Source: Rhizobiaceae bacterium (GTDB lineage: Bacteria > Pseudomonadota > Alphaproteobacteria > Rhizobiales > Rhizobiaceae). From it: a DNA stretch of 6,152 nt. The stretch lies in NCBI GenBank assembly GCA_014380965.1, contig JACMIV010000055.1:1-6152 (forward strand), written 5' to 3'. Position numbers and translations under genes: made by a program. Positions within the stretch are counted from its first letter, which is position 1; each line of letters starts with the position of its first letter. Positions 1 through 4,503 of this stretch are shown here, piece after piece. A model generated the notes under the pieces. It saw nothing but the letters and a program-made list of their open reading frames with translations, had not been told where the DNA came from and did not search any database.

Positions 1-94
1 ACTCGGTCGCGAAGTCGATGACTGCTTCGCGCGTGACGGTGTAGGGGCCGAGTGGATGCGTCGAGCCGACCGGAAAATCCTCGAATGTCAGCAT
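1..94 (-). CDS. MaoC-like acyl dehydratase, N-terminal fragment (partial)
   Basis: Only the first 31 codons lie in the window; the gene continues past the left edge. The reading begins MLTFEDFPVGS and continues with GPYTVTREAVIDFATE, which is the usual opening of single-hotdog MaoC-like hydratases: an FEDFxVG entry strand, then a T-x-x-x-I-x-x-F-A helix start. Family members hydrate trans-2-enoyl-CoA or related thioesters, but the catalytic Asp/His region would lie beyond the edge, so activity cannot be judged. I chose the ATG at 94 because GGAAGGA sits six bases upstream; an in-frame ATG at 109 (MEGRRMLT) has no ribosome site. The gene starts 40 bases after the ychF stop on the same strand, so co-transcription with ychF is likely. 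MaoC-type genes next to ychF are common in Rhizobiales. Family assignment is fairly sure; substrate is unknown. Confidence 0.75.
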   Translation of the reverse strand, partial: MLTFEDFPVGSTHPLGPYTVTREAVIDFATE

Positions 95-100
95 GCGGCG

Positions 101-107
101 TCCTTCC
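101..107 (-). promoter_or_regulatory. Ribosome binding site of the MaoC-like gene
   Basis: GGAAGGA on the minus strand lies six bases before the ATG at 94. It decides the start in favour of MLTFED over the upstream in-frame ATG at 109, for which this motif would lie inside the coding region. Confidence 0.6.
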
Positions 108-134
108 ATGTCCACGCGAATCGCAGGGCGCCGC

Positions 135-1238
135 TCAGTTGTTGAACTTGAACATCAGGATGTCGCCATCCTGCACGACATATTCCTTACCCTCGTCGCG
201 TGCCTTGCCGGCTTCCTTCGCCGCGACCTCGCCGCCAAGGGTCGTGAAGTCGTTGTAGGCGATGGTCTGGGCGCGGATGAAGCCCTTCTCGAAGTCGGTG
301 TGGATGACGCCGGCGGCCTGGGGGGCCTTGGAGCCCTTGTCGACGGTCCAGGCACGGGTCTCCTTCGGGCCGACGGTGAAATAGGTGATGAGGCCGAGGA
401 GATCGTAGCCCGCGCGAATGAGGCGGTCGAGGCCAGGTTCGGTGAGGCCGATGGCTTCCATGTATTCGCCGACCTCCGCCTCCGGAAGCTGGGCGATCTC
501 GGATTCGATGGCGGCGGAGATGATGACGCTGCCGGCACCTTGGCGCTCCGCCATGGCTGCGACGGACTTCGCATAGTCGTTGCCGGTGGCGGCGTCGGCC
601 TCGGCGACGTTGCAGACGTAGAGCACCGGCTTCGACGTCAGCAGATTGAGACCGCGGAGGATTTCGAGCTCGTCCGGCGCCATGCCTTTCAGAAGAACGC
701 GGACGGGCTCGCCGACGCTCAGCTTCGAGAGCGCTGCTTCCATCACAGGCAGGGCGGCGAGCGACTCCTTGTCCTTGGAGGCCGCGCGCTTGCGGATTCC
801 GACGATGCGCCGCTCGAGGCTTTCCAGGTCGGACAGCATCAGCTCGGTCTCGACCGTGTCGGCGTCGGCCACGGGATCGATCTTGCCCTCGACATGGGTG
901 ATGTCGTCGTCGACGAAGCATCGCAGCACATGGACGATGGCGTCCACCTCGCGGATGTTGGCGAGGAACTGGTTGCCGAGGCCTTCGCCCTTGGAGGCGC
1001 CGCGCACGAGGCCCGCGATGTCGACGAAAGTGATGCGCGTCGGCACGATCTGCGCGGACTTGCCGATCTTCGAGATCACCTGGAGACGCGCGTCCGGCAC
1101 GGCGACGTCGCCGGTGTTGGGCTCGATCGTGCAGAATGGGTAGTTCGCCGCCTGGGCCGCCGCCGTCTTGGTCAACGCGTTGAAGAGGGTCGACTTGCCC
1201 ACGTTCGGCAGGCCGACGATGCCGCATCTGAAACCCAT
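135..1238 (-). CDS. ychF: Ribosome-binding ATPase YchF (Obg/HAS-GTPase family)
   Basis: The 367-residue product has the usual YchF length. Visible motifs, in order: P-loop GLPNVGKST (residues 9-17); switch-II/G3 motif DIAGLV (73-78), with Leu77 where Ras-type GTPases carry the catalytic Gln; the glycine-rich [13 protein letters not shown] (80-92); NVAE (210-213) in place of NKxD, the change linked to ATP over GTP preference; a helical insert around 125-200; and a C-terminal TGS domain (about 282-367) ending [10 protein letters not shown]. The family binds the ribosome in the cytosol, hydrolyses ATP and is implicated in stress responses and translation quality control. I chose the ATG at 1238 (MGFRCGIVG) because the P-loop must be close to the N-terminus and GAAGGAA lies nine bases upstream. 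The frame stays open to 1403, but that extension is unlike the family. The gene reads divergently from the exported-protein gene at 1415. Assignment is essentially certain. Confidence 0.98.
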   Translation of the reverse strand: MGFRCGIVGLPNVGKSTLFNALTKTAAAQAANYPFCTIEPNTGDVAVPDARLQVISKIGKSAQIVPTRITFVDIAGLVRGASKGEGLGNQFLANIREVDAIVHVLRCFVDDDITHVEGKIDPVADADTVETELMLSDLESLERRIVGIRKRAASKDKESLAALPVMEAALSKLSVGEPVRVLLKGMAPDELEILRGLNLLTSKPVLYVCNVAEADAATGNDYAKSVAAMAERQGAGSVIISAAIESEIAQLPEAEVGEYMEAIGLTEPGLDRLIRAGYDLLGLITYFTVGPKETRAWTVDKGSKAPQAAGVIHTDFEKGFIRAQTIAYNDFTTLGGEVAAKEAGKARDEGKEYVVQDGDILMFKFNN

Positions 1239-1249
1239 GGGTTCCGTTT

Positions 1250-1345
1250 CCTTCGGTCGTGTGGAGGGCTGTTGCACCCTCGGCTGTTTGCTGGCCGCTG
1301 TTTGGAGCCTTCGGCCAGAGGGGTCAATGGCGAAGTCGCCTTCGG
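1250..1345 (-). repeat. Three CCGAAGG heptamers and small inverted repeats in the ychF leader
   Basis: The 176-base gap between the divergent starts at 1238 and 1415 holds CCTTCGG (CCGAAGG on the ychF strand) at 1250-1256, 1308-1314 and 1339-1345. The copy nearest ychF overlaps its ribosome site. The distal copy belongs to a CGAAG/CTTCG hairpin (1331-1344) with a GCGA loop on the ychF strand. Two further inverted repeats are CTGGCC/GGCCAG (1291-1296 with 1313-1318) and GAGGG/CCCTC (1264-1268 with 1277-1281). I found no convincing promoter for either gene in this gap, though one must exist for the plus-strand gene. Function is unknown and chance in GC-rich DNA is possible. Confidence 0.3.
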
Positions 1346-1414
1346 TCCCGGCTTCCGGTTCGCAGCGAACGTTGATAGCGTTCGACATCCGAGCGTTCAT
1401 CAAGGGGCCCGTCG

Positions 1415-1843
1415 ATGCTCAAGCTTTGTGCGTGTGCCCTTTCGCTGCTTGCGACGTGCGCGGTCGCTCAGGCCGATTGCGACGACGCGCCGGGCCCGGC
1501 AGAGAATGCCGTGCGCCGGTTGGTCGCCCCGCTCGCCCAGCACGAACTCGACGTCTGCGTCTTCTACGGCGATTATTCAGGGGACGGCGCGGAAGACGCG
1601 GTGGTCTTCTTCTATTTCGCCGATCCCAACGGCGGCAACTCGTTCGACCTGGAGGTCACCAAGCTGCGCCAAAGCGACGGTCGATTCCGACCGGACGGTC
1701 TGGTGGAAGACGTCTACGGCGAAAGCCCGCGGGACGCCCGCTTCTTCGAGGGCCGCATCGAGATCACGATGACAACGCCTCAAGGTGACGATCCGCGCTG
1801 CTGTCCGACCGGGACCACGCGCTACACGATCGACGCGCGCTGA
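1415..1843 (+). CDS. Small exported protein of unknown function
   Basis: The 142-residue product is not one I recognise. It starts with a clear Sec signal peptide: MLKL, a hydrophobic stretch (residues 5-17) and a signal-peptidase-I site after AQA (18-20). The mature part is about 122 residues, acidic and predicted soluble, so periplasmic or secreted. It has four cysteines (22, 48, 129, 130) that could form two disulfides. Residues 53-61 (DYSGDGAED) resemble the DxDGDGxxD calcium-binding loop of FG-GAP/dockerin-like proteins, and a CCP sits near the C-terminus. The pattern of an acidic DGDG-type loop followed by beta strands and a late CC is seen in assorted small exported proteins, but I cannot name a family. 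The ATG is supported by AAGGGG seven bases upstream (1402-1407). The gene lies on the strand opposite to its core neighbours, diverging from ychF and ending 10 bases from the convergent lipoprotein gene. Confidence 0.8.
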   Translation: MLKLCACALSLLATCAVAQADCDDAPGPAENAVRRLVAPLAQHELDVCVFYGDYSGDGAEDAVVFFYFADPNGGNSFDLEVTKLRQSDGRFRPDGLVEDVYGESPRDARFFEGRIEITMTTPQGDDPRCCPTGTTRYTIDAR

Positions 1844-1853
1844 TCCCAGCTGA

Positions 1854-1979
1854 TCAAGGCGCTTGACGCTGTTGCGGCGCTGGAAAGTCGATCGACTGGC
1901 CCAGGCGCGTGGTGTGGCAGGCGGCAAGGCCAGCGCACAGAACGAGGATTGCGGCAAAGCGAAGGGACGTGGGGATCAT
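1854..1979 (-). CDS. Predicted small lipoprotein (41 aa), function unknown
   Basis: The product starts MIPTSLRFAAILVLC and has a textbook lipobox L18-A19-A20-C21 after a hydrophobic segment (residues 8-20). Signal peptidase II would leave a 21-residue lipid-anchored peptide, CHTTRLGQSIDFPAPQQRQA and a final Pro. The charge pattern (one Arg, then a hydrophobic run, then polar) fits export and membrane anchoring. The frame is open back to an ATG at 2099, but only the start at 1979 places the signal sequence at the N-terminus. The ribosome site is weak: a GGAC about nine bases upstream. It follows pth on the same strand after a 129-base gap and could be read from the pth transcript or its own promoter. 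Small lipoproteins of this type are numerous and poorly conserved. The main doubt is whether so short a frame is real. Confidence 0.5.
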   Translation of the reverse strand: MIPTSLRFAAILVLCAGLAACHTTRLGQSIDFPAPQQRQAP

Positions 1980-2071
1980 CGGGTCGGTCCGTCTTGGTTT
2001 CTGGAGCGCCAGATAGGGTGCCTGTCCGGCGAAAACGGCAATGCGAAGACTGTGAACGGAGCGAAACCCCC

Positions 2072-2085
2072 GCCGCTTCCGCGGC
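2072..2085 (-). terminator. Possible weak terminator after pth
   Basis: A GCCGC/GCGGC stem with a GGAA (GNRA-type) loop on the minus strand starts 24 bases after the pth stop. It is followed by GGGGGTTTCG, so the T run is short and separated from the stem by Gs. It may slow or partly end the rplY-pth transcript, but it is far from a strong intrinsic terminator. Confidence 0.25.
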
Positions 2086-2108
2086 TTGCCATACTGCATC
2101 GCGCCGAC

Positions 2109-2849
2109 TTAATCTCTTCCGAACAGTCGTTTCAGCATGTCCGCCATCATGCCGGTCGGTTGAGTGCCCGCCGGTGCGGTCTGCGATGGTGCCTGCCGCG
2201 CCTGCCGGATGTGGCTCTGGCCCTTGGAACCGTCCCGCATCGCCGCGCCGCCGGACGAGCCTTTCGCGGACGGCGGCTCGTTGGAATCCAGCGCCAGTTG
2301 AAGCCGGTTCATGAAAAGGGCATCCTCGCCCTTGACGAGGATTTCGACGTTGCGCGCGACGGCTTCGAGCAGCGGCTCCAGCCATTCCCGGTCGACCTTG
2401 TGGAAGTCGGAGAGGACATGGCCATGTACGCGCTCCTTCGAGCCGGGGTGGCCGATGCCGAGGCGCACGCGCCGGTAGTCCTTGCCGATGTGGGCGTCGA
2501 TGGAGCGCAGGCCATTGTGCCCGCCATTGCCGCCGCCGGTCTTCACGCGCACCTTCGCGGGCGCGAGATCGAGCTCGTCGTGAAGGACGATCACCTGCCC
2601 CGGCTCCAGCTTGTAGAAGCGCATCGCGTCGCCGACGGAGGCGCCGGATTCATTCATGAAGGTCAACGGCTTTAGGAGAAGTACCTTCTCCGCGCCGATC
2701 TGCCCTTCCGAGATCTCGCCCTTGAACTTTTTCGTCCACGGACGGAAGGACGGATCGCGGTGGATCTCGTCGATGGCCATAAAGCCGATATTGTGCCGGT
2801 GGCCGGCATATTGGGGGCCGGGATTGCCCAATCCTGCGATGAGCAGCAT
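2109..2849 (-). CDS. pth: Peptidyl-tRNA hydrolase
   Basis: The enzyme cleaves the ester bond of peptidyl-tRNAs that drop off the ribosome, freeing tRNA in the cytosol. Family motifs are all present: GLGNPG (residues 6-11, substrate-binding Asn9), HRHNIG with the catalytic His19, FMNESG (Asn66), HDELDL (Asp91) and GGHNGLRS (His111, Asn112), then GIGHPG (131-136). These correspond to E. coli Asn10, His20, Asn68, Asp93, His113 and Asn114, shifted by one or two. At 246 residues it is about 50 longer than E. coli Pth. The extra part (about 187-246) is Ser/Gly/Gln/Pro-rich and probably disordered, ending in a basic amphipathic [10 protein letters not shown]-terminal tails of this sort are usual in Rhizobiales. 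The ATG at 2849 has GGGGAGG nine bases upstream. It lies 56 bases after rplY on the same strand, so the two are probably an operon. Confidence 0.98.
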   Translation of the reverse strand: MLLIAGLGNPGPQYAGHRHNIGFMAIDEIHRDPSFRPWTKKFKGEISEGQIGAEKVLLLKPLTFMNESGASVGDAMRFYKLEPGQVIVLHDELDLAPAKVRVKTGGGNGGHNGLRSIDAHIGKDYRRVRLGIGHPGSKERVHGHVLSDFHKVDREWLEPLLEAVARNVEILVKGEDALFMNRLQLALDSNEPPSAKGSSGGAAMRDGSKGQSHIRQARQAPSQTAPAGTQPTGMMADMLKRLFGRD

Positions 2850-2882
2850 TTCGCCCGGCCTCCCCTGTCATCGTCTGAAACA

Positions 2883-2898
2883 GCGTCTCGAAAGACGC
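2883..2898 (-). other. Stem-loop between rplY and pth
   Basis: On the minus strand GCGTCT pairs perfectly with AGACGC around a TTCG loop, starting seven bases after the rplY stop. It is followed by TGTTTCAG, too poor in T for a firm terminator. A stable UUCG-type hairpin here could protect the rplY 3' end, mark a processing site, or tune pth expression relative to rplY. Confidence 0.4.
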
Positions 2899-2905
2899 GG
2901 GATGA

Positions 2906-3568
2906 CTACTTTTCGTCGCCCTTGTCGGCGTCTTCGGCCGTCTCGTCGCCCTGCTCGGTCACTTCCGTCTCCGGGGCTTCCTCGACTTCGTCGACCTCTT
3001 CCGCCATCGGCGGGACGATCGTCGCGATCACGAAGTCTTCCTCGTTGGTGAGCGAGACGCCCTTCGGCATCTTGAGCACCGAGGCGTGGATCGAATCGCC
3101 GATCTCGAGACCGGTGAGATCGACCGTGAAGGCCTCCGGAATGCTCTCCGCCGGGCACTCGACCTCGACCGAGTGGTGCGCGACGTTCAGCGACCCGTCA
3201 TGCGCCTTGATGCCGGGCGCCTCGTCCTCGTTCTCGAAGTGCACGGCGATGTTGACGGTGACGACCGTTTTGCTCGACACGCGCAGGAAGTCGACATGGA
3301 TCAGGAAGTCCTTCACCGGGTCCAGCTGGAAGTCCTTGGGCAGGACCTTGATCTTCTTGCCCTTCAGTTCGATCGTGGCGATCGTGGTCTTGAAGCCGCC
3401 GGCATGGAGCTTCAGGAACGTCTCCTTGTAGGGGATCGCGATCGGCAGGGGCTCTTGCTTGTCGCCGTAGATGACGGCGGGTACCATTCCGTTGCGGCGA
3501 AGATGTCTGGCGGCCCCCTTGCCGACCTTCTCGCGCGCCTCGGCCTTGACCGTGTAGGTCTCGCTCAT
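2906..3568 (-). CDS. rplY: 50S ribosomal protein L25/general stress protein Ctc
   Basis: The product binds 5S rRNA in the large ribosomal subunit. The 220-residue form is the long CTC/TL5 type rather than the short E. coli L25. The N-terminal L25 domain (about 1-95) carries [20 protein letters not shown], the [15 protein letters not shown] segment (21-35) and [20 protein letters not shown] (75-94). The C-terminal beta domain spans about 100-187, including [13 protein letters not shown] (109-121). A strongly acidic, probably disordered tail (about 188-220) closes the protein. I chose the ATG at 3568 because [14 protein letters not shown] is the standard start and AAGGAA lies six bases upstream. 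The frame is open to 3646, but that upstream ATG sits inside a hairpin loop. It is first in a likely rplY-pth operon with a promoter at 3698-3726 and a structured leader. Confidence 0.97.
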   Translation of the reverse strand: MSETYTVKAEAREKVGKGAARHLRRNGMVPAVIYGDKQEPLPIAIPYKETFLKLHAGGFKTTIATIELKGKKIKVLPKDFQLDPVKDFLIHVDFLRVSSKTVVTVNIAVHFENEDEAPGIKAHDGSLNVAHHSVEVECPAESIPEAFTVDLTGLEIGDSIHASVLKMPKGVSLTNEEDFVIATIVPPMAEEVDEVEEAPETEVTEQGDETAEDADKGDEK

Positions 3569-3632
3569 GGCTGTTTCCTTCGTTCGTTCAGAGGATGTCG
3601 CGACGGTATCCGGCAATCGGACCGAAACGACG

Positions 3633-3654
3633 AAAAGCGGCCCCATAGGCCGCT
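3633..3654 (-). terminator. Intrinsic-terminator-like hairpin inside the rplY leader
   Basis: On the minus strand AGCGGCC pairs perfectly with GGCCGCT (seven base pairs, mostly G-C) around a five-base TATGG loop and runs into TTTTCGTCGTTT. It has the form of a rho-independent terminator. It lies between the predicted rplY promoter and the rplY start, ending 65 bases before the ATG. It could be an attenuator for rplY-pth, or it could stop read-through from corA, the next minus-strand gene upstream. The sequence alone does not decide. Confidence 0.6.
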
Positions 3655-3678
3655 CAACTCCGCGCTGCCTCCAAGGGT

Positions 3679-3690
3679 GTCCGCGCGGAC
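3679..3690. repeat. Perfect 12-base palindrome at the predicted rplY transcription start
   Basis: GTCCGCGCGGAC is its own reverse complement. It begins about eight bases downstream of the predicted rplY -10 element, so it would form the first dozen bases of the mRNA. It could be a repressor site or a 5'-end mini-hairpin; chance is possible in GC-rich DNA. Confidence 0.35.
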
Positions 3691-3697
3691 GAGTGGG

Positions 3698-3726
3698 GCT
3701 ATAGCGCGAGGGGAGGGGAATCGCAA
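3698..3726 (-). promoter_or_regulatory. Predicted sigma70-type promoter for rplY-pth
   Basis: On the minus strand TTGCGA (3726-3721) and TATAGC (3703-3698) are separated by exactly 17 bases. With flanking bases they read CTTGCG and CTATAG, close to the alphaproteobacterial housekeeping pattern CTTGAC-N17-CTATAT. The start would fall near 3690, giving a leader of about 120 bases before rplY. Confidence 0.55.
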
Positions 3727-3803
3727 GGCTGGCCGTCCTCGCCTCCGACGGAGTGGCCGCTTTTACGAAGGCTTGCGCTTCTCGGGCAGGACCGGCGACA
3801 GCA

Positions 3804-3832
3804 TTTACACCTCCGTCGCTTCACCATACGAT
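3804..3832 (+). promoter_or_regulatory. Predicted mazEF promoter
   Basis: TTTACA (3804-3809) and TACGAT (3827-3832) are 17 bases apart, matching the sigma70 consensus at five and four of six positions. Transcription would start near 3839, about 26 bases before the mazE start. It is divergent from the rplY promoter, with about 77 bases between the two -35 elements. Confidence 0.5.
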
Positions 3833-3838
3833 GTATCG
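3826..3838. promoter_or_regulatory. Candidate mazEF operator palindrome
   Basis: Two overlapping inverted repeats cover the predicted -10: ATAC-GAT-GTAT (3826-3836) and CGAT-GT-ATCG (3829-3838). MazE and the MazEF complex are known to repress their own promoter by binding palindromic DNA over it, and E. coli mazEF has an alternating palindrome. The placement here fits autoregulation; binding is inferred. Confidence 0.4.
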
Positions 3839-3851
3839 ACAATGACGAAAC

Positions 3852-3858
3852 GGGAGGG
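3852..3858 (+). promoter_or_regulatory. Ribosome binding site of mazE
   Basis: GGGAGGG ends six bases before the GTG at 3865. The alternative in-frame ATG at 3874 would be 15 bases away, so the motif favours the GTG start. Confidence 0.6.
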
Positions 3859-3864
3859 CATGCG

Positions 3865-4107
3865 GTGAGGGTCATGGTCAAGAAATGGGGCAACAGTGCC
3901 TCGGTTAGAATTCCGAGCGCCGTAATGGCGGCAGCCTCGCTCAGCATCGATCAGGCGGTCGACGTCCGAGAGGAGAACGGACGCATCGTCATCGATCCCG
4001 TACGAACGGTCCAGTACGATCTCGACCGACTCCTCGACCAGATGAGTGCGGACACCTTCCACGACGAGATCGACTTCGGAGAGCCCCGCGGAAACGAGGT
4101 GTGGTGA
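3865..4107 (+). CDS. mazE: MazE family antitoxin
   Basis: The 80-residue product neutralises MazF and represses the operon. The N-terminal half (about 1-47) is an AbrB/SpoVT swapped-hairpin DNA-binding domain: VKKWGNSASVRIP (5-17) with the DNA-contacting basic, Asn, Ser and Arg positions kept, then a GRIVIDPVR strand (39-47). The C-terminal part (48-80) is acidic and ends IDFGEPRGNEVW, closely matching the E. coli MazE tail (IDWGEPKDKEVW) that lies along the toxin dimer. The start is GTG at 3865 (MRVMVKKWG), supported by GGGAGGG; the ATG at 3874 is a weaker alternative. The stop overlaps the mazF start, so the two are translationally coupled. Codons such as GTT-AGA-ATT are unlike the very GC-rich neighbours, consistent with acquisition by transfer. 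Confidence 0.93.
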   Translation: MRVMVKKWGNSASVRIPSAVMAAASLSIDQAVDVREENGRIVIDPVRTVQYDLDRLLDQMSADTFHDEIDFGEPRGNEVW

Positions 4108-4439
4108 CTTCAGGCTACGTCCCGGATTCTGGCCATGTCGTCTGGCTGCAATTCAATCCCCAGGTCGGCCATGAGCAGGCTGGACGCAGGCCGGCGATGG
4201 TTCTCTCTCCCGAACGTTACAACGCGATGCGCGGCATGATGATCTGCTGCCCCATTAGTTCGAGAATCAAGGGCTACGTCTTTGAAGTCGTCGTGTCACG
4301 CTCGCCGCCTAGCGTCATTCTTGCCGATCAGGTCAAGAACTTCGACTGGCGCGCCCGCGGCGCGGTCTGGAAAGGTGAGGTCGCGGCCGAGGTCTTGGCG
4401 GAGGTTCGTGCAAAGCTCAAGGCGCTGATGCAGGTGTAG
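4101..4439 (+). CDS. mazF: MazF family mRNA interferase toxin
   Basis: A sequence-specific endoribonuclease that cuts single-stranded mRNA and halts growth when MazE is degraded. The 112-residue product aligns along its whole length with E. coli MazF: YVPDSGHVVWLQFNP (6-20), GHEQAGRRPAMVLSPERYN (23-41), KGYVFEVV (57-64), LADQVK and DWRARGA. Active-site equivalents are Glu25, Arg30 and Ser53, for E. coli Glu24, Arg29 and Thr52; Ser for Thr is conservative. The RNA cut site cannot be predicted. I used the GTG at 4101 (MVTSGYVPD, matching E. coli MVSRYVPD), which overlaps mazE by seven bases. GTG at 4104 gives a classic GTGA overlap and better spacing from GAGG, so it is a real alternative. No frameshift or stop is seen, so the module looks intact. 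Confidence 0.94.
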   Translation: MVTSGYVPDSGHVVWLQFNPQVGHEQAGRRPAMVLSPERYNAMRGMMICCPISSRIKGYVFEVVVSRSPPSVILADQVKNFDWRARGAVWKGEVAAEVLAEVRAKLKALMQV

Positions 4440-4443
4440 CTTT

Positions 4444-4460
4444 GGAAGCGTATCGCTTTC
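4444..4460 (+). other. Small hairpin downstream of mazF
   Basis: GGAAGCG pairs with CGCTTTC (seven pairs, one G-T wobble) around a TAT loop, five bases after the mazF stop. No T run follows, so it is at best a weak terminator. It is the only notable structure in the 64-base gap between the convergent mazF and corA stops, apart from CCGC-GTG-GCGG just before the corA stop. Confidence 0.3.
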
Positions 4461-4503
4461 GACTGGACGGACTGATGCTACTTCCGCGTGGCGGTCTTCG
4501 ACG

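Noticed and set aside
1372..1400. TTGATA...GTTCAT as a promoter for the exported-protein gene
   Set aside because: The -10 match is poor and it would abut the ribosome site, leaving no leader.
1239..1403. N-terminal extension of ychF to 1403
   Set aside because: The P-loop must lie near the N-terminus in this family, and MGFRCGIVG has its own ribosome site.
93..1772. 559-codon open frame on the plus strand antisense to ychF
   Set aside because: It is a mirror frame of the certain ychF gene, low in complexity (Asp/Gly/Leu/Arg-rich), and runs on out of frame through the exported-protein gene.
1863..2675. 270-codon open frame on the plus strand antisense to pth
   Set aside because: Shadow of pth, with no domain or ribosome site.
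3569..3646. N-terminal extension of rplY to an ATG at 3646
   Set aside because: The ATG lies in the loop of the terminator-like hairpin, and L25 proteins of this group start [14 protein letters not shown].
3733..3764. CCGTC/GACGG stem followed by TTTT on the plus strand as a terminator
   Set aside because: The stem is short and separated from the T run, and no plus-strand gene upstream needs it.
3086..3868. 260-codon plus-strand frame ending in MTKREGMR with a TGA overlapping the mazE GTG
   Set aside because: Mostly antisense to rplY. The final ATG at 3842 would lie only about three bases after the predicted mazEF start, so a coupled leader peptide is unlikely.
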